The notes under the pieces were generated by a model. It worked only from the letters and a program-made list of their open reading frames with translations. It ran no database searches and was not told the origin of the DNA. Of a stretch of DNA of 35,489 bases, positions 14,588 to 21,565 are shown one piece after another; position 1 is the first letter of the stretch, and each line of letters starts with the position of its first letter. Source of the stretch: an uncultured Roseburia sp. Its GTDB lineage: Bacteria; Bacillota; Clostridia; Lachnospirales; Lachnospiraceae. Both the position numbers and the translations under genes were made by a program. The stretch lies in NCBI GenBank assembly GCA_934358955.1, contig CAKRLC010000018.1, forward strand, positions 1 to 35,489. Reading direction: 5' to 3'.

Positions 14588-15994
14588 TTATTGTTGTTTC
14601 TCCTGTTCGAGCAGCTGATAAATCTCTTCCGTCTGTGCGTCATCATACCCACTCATGTAGTACTCCGTTCCATCCGCAGAAAAATGCAGAAACTCTGTAT
14701 TTTCCGGGTTCAAGAACACTTCGCATTTTCCTACATTCCGGATAAAAAAGGTGCCTTCTTCCAACGTGTCCATCGCCGTTCCTTTTGATTTGCTCCAGCA
14801 CGGAAGCTCTGTGATTTTTTCCATCTGTTCAATGTCTTCTACCGGAATTTCATAATTGATGTTCAGATGTTTTGCATACAATGTTTCGCGTTCCACCTCT
14901 AGTCTGATCGGTGTAAATTCGAGCAAAATGATCCAGATGCATGTTGCCGGGATCGTCGCCACAAGAATCACTGCCGAGAAAATTGCTGCTGCCTTTCCTG
15001 CCGGAGTTGCCAGATTCATCGTTGTTCCGATTCCAACTTTTTTATTCACCATCGTATGCCGGTCTGATGGATTATAATATAAAATTCCTCCGATCCAGTG
15101 TCTGTCATCATCTGCTCCGTCTATCAGCTCACGCTTTGGTTCATAAGCTGCTTCTACTTTTTTTAACTTTCCCATAAGCGGAAAACACAACGCTACACTG
15201 GCTACTGCATACAAAATACTTCCTGTTAAAATCATCCATCCCATATTTTGCGCGAAAATGGATGCTGCCAGGATCACTGCCACAAATGCTGTATTCATCC
15301 ACAGTACCATCAACCAGTAATTTTTCCACAGATTTTTTCTTGCTCTTGTATAGTTTAAATTCACCGTGCTGTCCCTGTTTATCACCGTCACCGGCTGTTT
15401 ATCCATCCAGACTGCAACACCTGTCAATAATACTCCGCACAGCCACATCATAACAGCAAGCCATCCGATACTGCTTAATTCCACACGTTTTCCCAGTTCC
15501 GGATAAAAATACTTTGCCATAAATGGCGCCAGTGCTCCAAGAAAAGTGATCAGATTTGGTATCAGAAACGGCAGCATTTCTACTTTTCTGATTTTTCCGG
15601 CCAGCTTCAGCTCCACATACCGTTCTGTATCTGCATCTTCGTACAGATAATGCTCTCTTTTCCATGCTTTCAACCGGTTATTTGCATGCACTAACGGAAG
15701 GCAAAGCAGCCAGATCACAAGCAGGATCCACAGCATCCATATGGTAAGCTGGATCGACATATAGGCTGTCAGGAAGCTGCCTAATGGTACGATTGCCAGA
15801 AAAAGAACGTATGATTTCATTTCTTTGCGGAATCTGTCCACGATTGCTGTCACTTCCGGCTCCTTTATCCACTCCGGCTTCATATTCACTGCAAACAGGC
15901 AGCCATTTGCATATTCATGCTGCGATCGAAATATAAAATATAGAAGAAACAGTACCGGGTACATCGTTACAAACAGAATAAGATTCATCACCAT
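14588..15994 (-). CDS. DUF5808/DUF1648-like multi-pass membrane protein
   Basis: This protein of about 468 residues has around eight hydrophobic segments, an H-W-I-G-G-I-L-Y-Y-N-P-S-D motif near residue 310 followed by K-K-V-G-I-G-T-T-M-N-L-A (the DUF5808 signature), and a C-terminal cytosolic domain of about 90 residues resembling a PH-like bacterial fold. I start it at ATG 15994 (AAGGAG 5 nt upstream); a GTG at 16042 has no ribosome site. The gene follows a YtrA-type GntR regulator, a pairing common in Firmicutes, where related SdpI/DUF1648 proteins are linked to cell-envelope stress or immunity to antimicrobial peptides. That role is inference only. Confidence 0.75.
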   Translation of the reverse strand: MVMNLILFVTMYPVLFLLYFIFRSQHEYANGCLFAVNMKPEWIKEPEVTAIVDRFRKEMKSYVLFLAIVPLGSFLTAYMSIQLTIWMLWILLVIWLLCLPLVHANNRLKAWKREHYLYEDADTERYVELKLAGKIRKVEMLPFLIPNLITFLGALAPFMAKYFYPELGKRVELSSIGWLAVMMWLCGVLLTGVAVWMDKQPVTVINRDSTVNLNYTRARKNLWKNYWLMVLWMNTAFVAVILAASIFAQNMGWMILTGSILYAVASVALCFPLMGKLKKVEAAYEPKRELIDGADDDRHWIGGILYYNPSDRHTMVNKKVGIGTTMNLATPAGKAAAIFSAVILVATIPATCIWIILLEFTPIRLEVERETLYAKHLNINYEIPVEDIEQMEKITELPCWSKSKGTAMDTLEEGTFFIRNVGKCEVFLNPENTEFLHFSADGTEYYMSGYDDAQTEEIYQLLEQEKQQ

Positions 15995-16063
15995 ATACAC
16001 TCCTTCCGAGTCAAAGCTCATTACCGTTATTTTCTGCATCACTTACTCAATAAAACCGTGATA

Positions 16064-16423
16064 TTAATAATACTTCTCACAGATTTTAAAAAATTCCTCT
16101 TTTGTCATTCCACTGACTTTTGCTTCAGATATGATCTGCTGCAACAGCTCCTTAGATTTCTCCGAAAGCTCCTTTGTCTCTGCAAATTCCTTCCGCACTC
16201 TTGCACCGCTTCTTCTGTCAGCAAAGATATATCCTTCCTGTTTGAGCAGGCTGTATGCTTTATTCACAGTCATGGAATTAATCCCGATCTCTTCCGCCAG
16301 TCCCCGAACCGTTGGAAGCTGTTCTCCCGGTGCAAGTCTTCCATCTGAAATCCCCTGCACGATCTGATTCCGGATCTGCTGATAAATTGGGATCTCTGAC
16401 ATTTCATTTATCGATATGACCAC
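16064..16423 (-). CDS. YtrA-subfamily GntR transcriptional regulator
   Basis: This 119-residue protein is almost entirely a winged helix-turn-helix (E-I-P-I-Y-Q-Q-I-R-N-Q-I, APGEQLPTVRGLAEEIGIN, MTVNKAYSLLKQEGYI). A short C-terminal helical dimerisation tail (SEKSKELLQQIISEAK) replaces the large effector domain, which is typical of YtrA. Translation starts at GTG 16423 with GGGAGGTGG 6 nt upstream. Such regulators control adjacent membrane-protein or ABC-transporter genes; here the DUF5808 gene follows in the same direction, 69 nt away. A GTTAC-T-GTAAC palindrome at 16439-16449 just upstream could be its operator. The inducer is unknown; cell-wall-active agents are common for the family. Confidence 0.88.
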   Translation of the reverse strand: MVISINEMSEIPIYQQIRNQIVQGISDGRLAPGEQLPTVRGLAEEIGINSMTVNKAYSLLKQEGYIFADRRSGARVRKEFAETKELSEKSKELLQQIISEAKVSGMTKEEFFKICEKYY

Positions 16424-16464
16424 GCAAATCCACCTCCCGTTACTGTAACCTTTTGCTTTATAGA

Positions 16465-16697
16465 ATTCGGATGTCTAAAGGTCTGCTCTTACGTTTATGT
16501 TAGCCAGTTGCCCAACAGAAATAGTCCAGATTTCATTGTGCAAAACATTCCGATAAGCCTCTGAAAACATGAATCGTGTTCAGCAGCGGCTTCCACGCTT
16601 CATGAGTCTTATCTCCATTGCACAAGGAGAAACCTGGAATATTTCTGTTGTGCAACTTGATAATAAAGGTTATGAAGCAGACCTCTCACACCCGAAT
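16465..16697 (+). repeat. 233-nt palindromic element, copy A
   Basis: A nested inverted-repeat element in the 400-nt gap between the YtrA-type gene and nadA. Outer pairs are ATTCGG/CCGAAT at the ends, AGGTCTGCT/AGCAGACCT, and an imperfect stem of about 28 bp (about 16507-16534 with 16628-16655). Inner pairs are TTGTGCAA/TTGCACAA and GATAAG/CTTATC. The central ~100 nt is nearly identical to copy B (33953-34185), same length and orientation, while the outer arms differ in sequence but keep pairing. No plausible protein is encoded. Orientation is given by the core; which strand is transcribed is unknown. Confidence 0.85.
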
Positions 16698-16734
16698 CCC
16701 TGTAAACATAGATTTTTCCGTAAAATTTTTTTGC

Positions 16735-16785
16735 AAAAAAATATGCATCATTTGTATTATTTATCATAATACAAATGATGCATAT
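16735..16785 (-). terminator. nadA terminator
   Basis: A perfect 20-bp stem (16741-16760 with 16766-16785) with a TTATC loop. The leftward transcript then has U6 (16740-16735). It lies 39 nt after the nadA stop and separates nadA from element copy A. Confidence 0.9.
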
Positions 16786-16823
16786 ATGTCAAGAATCTAC
16801 CTTTTTATCCTAAGGTTCTCTAA

Positions 16824-17738
16824 CTAATTTAATTCCAGCATCTTATCAATGCAGCGTTTTGCTCCCAGCCTTACCTCGTCAGGTAAAGTAATCTCCTCAC
16901 CAGCAAGACCCTTCAGACAGTTATATACATCTACAAGTGTTGTCAGTTTCATATTCTGGCATACGCATGCCTTGGAAAGCGGGTAGAAAAGCTTATCCGG
17001 ACATTCATACTGTAAATGAGAAACAATGCTGTTCTCTGTTCCAATAATAAATTCTTTGTCCGTGCTCTTCTTTGCATACGCCATGATTCCGGTTGTACTT
17101 CCGATATAATCGGCATTCTCTCTTACGGCAGCTGCACATTCCGGATGCACGAGAATCTTTGCATTTGGATGTGCTTCCTTCGCCCTTTTGATATCTGCCT
17201 GTCCCATCCGAAGATGCGTCGGACATCCGCCCTTGATAAATTTGAATGTTTTCTCCGGAACCTGTTCCGCTACCCATGCGCCAAGGTTACAGTCAGGAAT
17301 GAAAAGAATCTTATCATTCTCTAATTTCTTAACGATCGATACCGCAGATGAGGATGTTACACAGACATCACACAGCGTTTTTAATTCGGATGTTGTATTA
17401 ATATAAGCTACAACGGTGTAATCCGGATACTGTTTTTTTAATTCCTTCAGTTCTTCTACTGTAAGCTGTTCTGCCATAGGACATCCGGCTTCACTGCTTG
17501 AAAGAAGGACCTTCTTATCCGGTGAAAGTACCTTCACTGTCTCTGCCATAAAGCGGACACCACACATAAGGATCGTCTGCTGTGACGCAGTCGCTGCCTG
17601 CTGGCTCAGACCAAAAGAATCTCCCATATAATCTGCGATTTCCAATATCTCATGATTTTGATAGGCATGTGCCAGAATACAAATGTCTTTTTCTTTTTTT
17701 AATCTTAGAATTTCATCCTGAATTTCTCTTATTGTCAT
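16824..17738 (-). CDS. nadA: Quinolinate synthase
   Basis: This 304-residue [4Fe-4S] enzyme condenses iminoaspartate with dihydroxyacetone phosphate to quinolinate, the second step of de novo NAD synthesis. The motifs AHAYQNHEI, DYMGDSFGLS, CGVRFMAET (first cluster cysteine), YINTTSELK, VTSSSAV, HPEC (second) and CVCQNMK (third) are all present. I chose ATG 17738 because GAGGG precedes it and the length then fits the family; an ATG 16 codons upstream lacks a ribosome site. Unusually, it is divergent from nadB-nadC-niaR and not in the same operon. Its own consensus promoter lies in the shared region with a putative NiaR operator. A strong terminator follows. Confidence 0.96.
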   Translation of the reverse strand: MTIREIQDEILRLKKEKDICILAHAYQNHEILEIADYMGDSFGLSQQAATASQQTILMCGVRFMAETVKVLSPDKKVLLSSSEAGCPMAEQLTVEELKELKKQYPDYTVVAYINTTSELKTLCDVCVTSSSAVSIVKKLENDKILFIPDCNLGAWVAEQVPEKTFKFIKGGCPTHLRMGQADIKRAKEAHPNAKILVHPECAAAVRENADYIGSTTGIMAYAKKSTDKEFIIGTENSIVSHLQYECPDKLFYPLSKACVCQNMKLTTLVDVYNCLKGLAGEEITLPDEVRLGAKRCIDKMLELN

Positions 17739-17876
17739 TTTTCCCTCTTTTCCACAAACGGACACTGCTTTTCCGGCATTTTCCATCCAAATGTAGTCTC
17801 ATCTAAAATAATTAATTTCATGCAAAAGACAGCTAAAATGCCGGCGAACGCTCTGTCTCTGCACAGCTTTAGTAGA

Positions 17877-17905
17877 ATTATACGATTTGAGATATTTACT
17901 GTCAA
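17877..17905 (-). promoter_or_regulatory. nadA promoter
   Basis: Leftward TTGACA (17905-17900), 17 nt and TATAAT (17882-17877): a perfect consensus promoter in the region divergent from nadB. A promoter this strong is consistent with control by repression. Confidence 0.8.
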
Positions 17906-17914
17906 CACAAATAT

Positions 17915-17940
17915 TTTACAGCTGTCTTGTCAATTGTAAA
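17915..17940. promoter_or_regulatory. Putative NiaR operator between nadA and nadB
   Basis: An imperfect 26-bp palindrome: TTTACAGCTGTC (17915-17926) and GTCAATTGTAAA (17929-17940), matching at 9 of 12 positions. It contains the G-T-C-T-T-G-T-C core resembling remembered Firmicute NiaR (YrxA) sites. It covers the nadB -35 and lies 10 nt upstream of the nadA -35. The linked niaR gene and the divergent NAD genes support the assignment; I could not compare it with a motif matrix. Confidence 0.65.
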
Positions 17941-17955
17941 TTTTAGTGTTATACT
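17927..17955 (+). promoter_or_regulatory. nadB-nadC-niaR promoter
   Basis: TTGTCA (17927-17932), 17 nt and TATACT (17950-17955). The -35 lies at the centre of the putative NiaR palindrome, so repressor binding would block polymerase directly. Confidence 0.75.
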
Positions 17956-18012
17956 GGGTAACATCTGTAAAAAAAGTTACATTTCAAGGCAACGCAAAAA
18001 GAGGAAGAAAAT

Positions 18013-19179
18013 ATGAAAACAGATATACTTATAGTTGGAAGTGGCTGTTCCGGATTATATGCAGCCTTAAATCTTCCGGAGAATTTAAATATTATGCTGA
18101 TCTCCAAGTCTGATTTTGAGAGCAGCGATTCTTTTTTAGCCCAGGGAGGCATGTGTACACTCAAAGCTCCGTCTGATTATGACAGCTTTTTTGAGGATAC
18201 ACTCAAAGCCGGCCATTATGAAAATGACCAGAAGTCCGTTGAGATCATGATCAAATCTTCTCCGGATGTTGTAAAGGATTTAGAGCAATATGGTGCTTCT
18301 TTTACCAAAGATGAAAATGGCAATTTTGTCTATACAAAAGAAGGTGCCCATGCCCATCACAGAATCCTTTTCCATGAGGATGTCACAGGAAAAGAGATCA
18401 CAAGCCATCTTTTAGCCGCCGTTAAACAGTTAAAAAATGTGCAAATGTATGAATACACGACGCTTTTAGATATTATTTGTGAAGACAACAAATGCTGCGG
18501 CGGAATCATCCAGTGGCCTGACGGAAAAGAAGAACGTGTTGAGGCTGACTATGTCATCCTCGCCACAGGCGGTATCGGTGGTACCTACAAACATTCCACG
18601 AACTTCAAGCACCTGACCGGAGATGGTGTAGAGATTGCCAAGCGTCATAACATTGAGCTGAAAAACTTAGATTATGTCCAGATCCATCCTACCACACTGT
18701 ATTCTGACAACAAAGAAGAACGAAGCTTTCTTATTTCAGAGTCTGTACGCGGCGAGGGTGCCAAGCTTTACGATAAAAATATGAACCGTTTCGTAGATGA
18801 GCTGCTGCCAAGGGATCTGCTGACGCAGGAAATCTACAAACAGATGGAAAAAGATGGGACGGATTATGTGTGGGAAGATTTAAGGACCATTCCACGCGAC
18901 GAACTTGTAAAGCATTTTCCGAATATTATTGAACATTGCAGCGAAGCAGGCTATGATGTATTTCATGAGTGTATTCCAATCGTTCCTGCCCAGCATTATT
19001 TTATGGGCGGAATCAAGGTAGATTACAGCAGCAAGACTTCTATGGACCGCCTCTACGCAGTCGGTGAGACAGCCTGCAATGGAGTCCATGGTAAGAACAG
19101 ACTGGCGAGCAACTCTCTTTTAGAGAGTCTTGTATTTGCAAAAAGAGCAGCAAAAGAAATTGCTGGTGAAAGGAGATAA
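18013..19179 (+). CDS. nadB: L-aspartate oxidase, short form
   Basis: This flavoprotein oxidises L-aspartate to iminoaspartate for NadA. The FAD-binding start DILIVGSGCSGLYAAL, S-F-L-A-Q-G-G-M, a histidine-rich GAHAHHRILFHEDVTG, ILATGGIGG, QIHPTTLY and the C-terminal AVGETACNGVHG, then NRLASNSLLESLVFAKRAA, are typical of NadB and not of fumarate reductase. At 388 residues it ends right after the FAD domain. Most NadB proteins have about 530 residues, with a C-terminal helical domain of roughly 140 that is absent here; there is no frameshift, and nadC begins 2 nt later. In an anaerobe, fumarate or another acceptor is likelier than oxygen. It heads the nadB-nadC-niaR operon. Confidence 0.93.
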   Translation: MKTDILIVGSGCSGLYAALNLPENLNIMLISKSDFESSDSFLAQGGMCTLKAPSDYDSFFEDTLKAGHYENDQKSVEIMIKSSPDVVKDLEQYGASFTKDENGNFVYTKEGAHAHHRILFHEDVTGKEITSHLLAAVKQLKNVQMYEYTTLLDIICEDNKCCGGIIQWPDGKEERVEADYVILATGGIGGTYKHSTNFKHLTGDGVEIAKRHNIELKNLDYVQIHPTTLYSDNKEERSFLISESVRGEGAKLYDKNMNRFVDELLPRDLLTQEIYKQMEKDGTDYVWEDLRTIPRDELVKHFPNIIEHCSEAGYDVFHECIPIVPAQHYFMGGIKVDYSSKTSMDRLYAVGETACNGVHGKNRLASNSLLESLVFAKRAAKEIAGERR

Positions 19180-19181
19180 CA

Positions 19182-20036
19182 ATGTACGATCAGGTTACAT
19201 TAGGGTTAAATGTAGACCCATTTATATTAAGTGCTTTAAAGGAAGACATCACAAGTGAGGACGTTTCTACAAACAGTGTCATGCCGCATCCACAGCAGGG
19301 AGAGGTCGACTTGATCTGTAAGGAAGACGGTATCATCTGCGGACTTCAGGTTTTTGAAAGAACCTTTACCTTACTTGATTCCAATACAAAAGTAGAATTT
19401 TTTGTAAAAGACGGCGACCATGTAAAGGCAGGCGAGCTTATGGCAAAGGTTCATGGTGATATCCGTGTCCTTCTCTGCGGCGAAAGAACCGCTCTCAATT
19501 ACCTTCAGAGAATGAGTGGAATTGCCACTTACACAAGCCAGGTAGCCAAACTTCTGGAAGGAACCGGCATTAAGCTTTTAGATACAAGAAAAACAACGCC
19601 AAACAACCGTATTTTTGAAAAATACGCCGTAAGAGTCGGTGGCGGAAATAATCACAGATACAATTTATCCGATGGCGTACTTCTCAAGGATAATCATATC
19701 GGAGCTGCAGGCGGCGTAAAAGAAGCCGTTACCATGGCAAAGGCCTATGCTCCTTTTGTAAGAAAAATCGAAGTAGAGGTAGAAACATTTGAAATGGTAC
19801 AGGATGCTGTGGAAGCAGGTGCCGATATTATCATGTTAGATAATATGGACAACGATCTTTTGAAAAAGTCCATTGACTACATCGCCGGCAGAGCAGAAAT
19901 TGAAATTTCCGGAAATGTGACCAAAGAAAATATTGAAAGAATCAGGAACTTTGGTGTAAACTATGTATCAAGTGGTGCGCTGACTCACTCAGCTCCAATT
20001 ATGGATATTTCACTTAAAAATTTACACGCAGTATAG
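19182..20036 (+). CDS. nadC: Nicotinate-nucleotide pyrophosphorylase (carboxylating)
   Basis: This 284-residue quinolinate phosphoribosyltransferase converts quinolinate and PRPP to nicotinate mononucleotide, CO2 and pyrophosphate. Diagnostic segments are E-R-T-A-L-N-Y-L-Q-R-M-S-G-I-A-T, LLDTRKTTPNNR, KYAVRVGGGNNHRYNLSDG, LLKDNHI, KIEVEVE, IIMLDNM and EISGNVT. Length and motif order are normal. The AAAGGAG site lies in the last codons of nadB and the genes are 2 nt apart, so the two are tightly coupled. niaR follows 15 nt after the stop. Confidence 0.97.
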   Translation: MYDQVTLGLNVDPFILSALKEDITSEDVSTNSVMPHPQQGEVDLICKEDGIICGLQVFERTFTLLDSNTKVEFFVKDGDHVKAGELMAKVHGDIRVLLCGERTALNYLQRMSGIATYTSQVAKLLEGTGIKLLDTRKTTPNNRIFEKYAVRVGGGNNHRYNLSDGVLLKDNHIGAAGGVKEAVTMAKAYAPFVRKIEVEVETFEMVQDAVEAGADIIMLDNMDNDLLKKSIDYIAGRAEIEISGNVTKENIERIRNFGVNYVSSGALTHSAPIMDISLKNLHAV

Positions 20037-20051
20037 AAAGGGTTTTGACAG

Positions 20052-20615
20052 ATGAACGGAGAGATCAGGAGAGCAAAATTAGAAACTATTTTAAGATCCA
20101 GCGCTGTACCTGTCCCTGGAGTTACTCTGGCAAAAGACCTGGATGTAAGCAGACAGATCATCGTTCAGGATATTGCACTGCTTCGTGCAAATGGCCTGAC
20201 CATTGTTTCCACAAACAGAGGCTATGTGATTCCGAACCAGTCCGCATGCCAGAGGGTATTTAAGGTGATCCATGAGGATAGCCAGGTCGGAGAGGAACTT
20301 TCACTCATCGTTGACAATGGCGGGATCGTTAAGGACGTATTCGTTTACCATAAGGTTTATGGCGTTGTCCGGGCAGACATGAACATCCGAACAAGGCGTG
20401 ACGTCAGGAAATTTTTAGAGGGTCTCTCTACCGGGACCTCGACACTTCTCAAAAATGTGACCGGTGGCTATCATTATCATACGATCGAAGCTGAATCCGA
20501 AGAGATTTTAGATGATATTCAAAATGAACTGGCAGAAAAAGGTTTTCTGGCCAAGCTGCAGGATTATGAACCTGTAGATTTTTGGGGTGAAGAAGAATCA
20601 GATACTCCCGTCTAA
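20052..20615 (+). CDS. niaR: NiaR (YrxA-type) niacin-responsive repressor
   Basis: This 187-residue regulator has an N-terminal helix-turn-helix (about residues 5-60; PVPGVTLAKDLDVSRQIIVQD, LRANGLTIVSTNRGY). A C-terminal 3H domain follows, whose conserved histidines appear in V-I-H-E-D, VYHKVYGVV and GGYHYHTIEAES and bind metal and nicotinate. NiaR represses NAD synthesis and niacin uptake genes when nicotinate is plentiful. As the last gene of the operon it should be autoregulated through the palindrome at 17915-17940. The pnuC locus at the window start has a different local regulator, so membership of this regulon is not implied. A terminator follows. Confidence 0.94.
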   Translation: MNGEIRRAKLETILRSSAVPVPGVTLAKDLDVSRQIIVQDIALLRANGLTIVSTNRGYVIPNQSACQRVFKVIHEDSQVGEELSLIVDNGGIVKDVFVYHKVYGVVRADMNIRTRRDVRKFLEGLSTGTSTLLKNVTGGYHYHTIEAESEEILDDIQNELAEKGFLAKLQDYEPVDFWGEEESDTPV

Positions 20616-20624
20616 AGCAATTTT

Positions 20625-20666
20625 AAAACGCTGCAATGCCTGTGTTTTCTGGCATTGCAGCGTTTT
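20625..20666. terminator. Terminator shared by niaR and the HAD gene
   Basis: Perfect 16-bp arms 20625-20640 and 20651-20666 around a 10-nt loop, with T-rich right and A-rich left flanks, so it can work in both directions between the convergent niaR and HAD phosphatase genes. Confidence 0.9.
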
Positions 20667-20673
20667 TCTTCTC

Positions 20674-21546
20674 CTACTCCATTTTTCCCTGTTTTTTTAA
20701 AAAGGATAAAAATGTTTCAACTCCTCCACCGAGCACCTTCACATCCTTGGGACGATTTCCTCCCATAGCAGACACATCAAAGAAATCACCCGCTTTGGAC
20801 ATCTCTGTATACATGAAACTGTCACTTCCATACAGTCCATGCTCAATCTCAACAAATTCATCCCCCCAGAACGAACAATCCTCTGCTGTAATTTCTTCTG
20901 CTTTGAACCTCTCAAGAAAAATATTGACATTATCGCTCTTGCAGGAAATTCCTACTTCTAAATATTTTGCATCACAGGTTGCAGATACCTTTTGTCCAAG
21001 CTCTTCCCCTGTCTGTTCTGCGATATCGATCAGCTCTTTTAATCCGTTTTCGATCCCATGTTCTTTTAACACCTGACGTAAATGTTCGACCTCGTCTCCC
21101 TGCATGAAAAGCTGGTCTCCGCGATCATTTTCCACCATAAGATCGATCTTGCAGTAATTCGGACGGCTGAATACAATATCTGTTTTCAGTCCGTATTCCC
21201 GGAGTAATCTCGTATGGATCGCATAGCAAATATCATGGATTTTTATAAGACCTTCCCGATCCGGTATCATCGATGCAAAAATTTCCGGCTCACCGTTTTT
21301 TATTTCATAATTATAAGCGCCACGTCCCAAACCAAAGAAAAGATTTTTTTGTTCTTCGCCGGTAAAATAAGTATGGAATTTTCCGCCTGCTATTTTATCG
21401 TAAGTTGTTCCACTTACGATCACAAACTTTATACCCTGCTGCAGCAAAGGCTTCATTGCCCCTGCTGCGGCTTCGACCGGAGCACTTCTGGACGTTACAG
21501 CTGTCCCATCCCAGTCGAAGAAAATTGCTTTATATTTCTTTGTCAT
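20674..21546 (-). CDS. HAD-superfamily phosphatase of the GH65 locus
   Basis: This 290-residue HAD hydrolase has the nucleophile motif FFDWDGTAV (residues 9-17), motif II VIVSGTT (near 42-48), a later lysine-containing segment and the acidic motif W-G-D-E-F near residue 230. The large insertion resembles a type II (Cof-like) cap. Such enzymes dephosphorylate sugar phosphates or other small molecules with Mg2+. It is the last gene of the sugar locus, 19 nt after the GH65 phosphorylase, with GGGAG before the ATG. Since the phosphorylase releases a beta-sugar 1-phosphate, this enzyme may dephosphorylate a product or a side metabolite. It is not beta-phosphoglucomutase, whose cap and motifs differ; a phosphoglucomutase must be elsewhere. 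Confidence 0.8.
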   Translation of the reverse strand: MTKKYKAIFFDWDGTAVTSRSAPVEAAAGAMKPLLQQGIKFVIVSGTTYDKIAGGKFHTYFTGEEQKNLFFGLGRGAYNYEIKNGEPEIFASMIPDREGLIKIHDICYAIHTRLLREYGLKTDIVFSRPNYCKIDLMVENDRGDQLFMQGDEVEHLRQVLKEHGIENGLKELIDIAEQTGEELGQKVSATCDAKYLEVGISCKSDNVNIFLERFKAEEITAEDCSFWGDEFVEIEHGLYGSDSFMYTEMSKAGDFFDVSAMGGNRPKDVKVLGGGVETFLSFLKKQGKME

Positions 21547-21565
21547 TGTTATTTACTCCCTTTTT

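Noticed and set aside
16569..16827. Small reading frames inside and beside palindromic element A
   Set aside because: They are not conserved in copy B, overlap the nadA terminator and have no ribosome sites.
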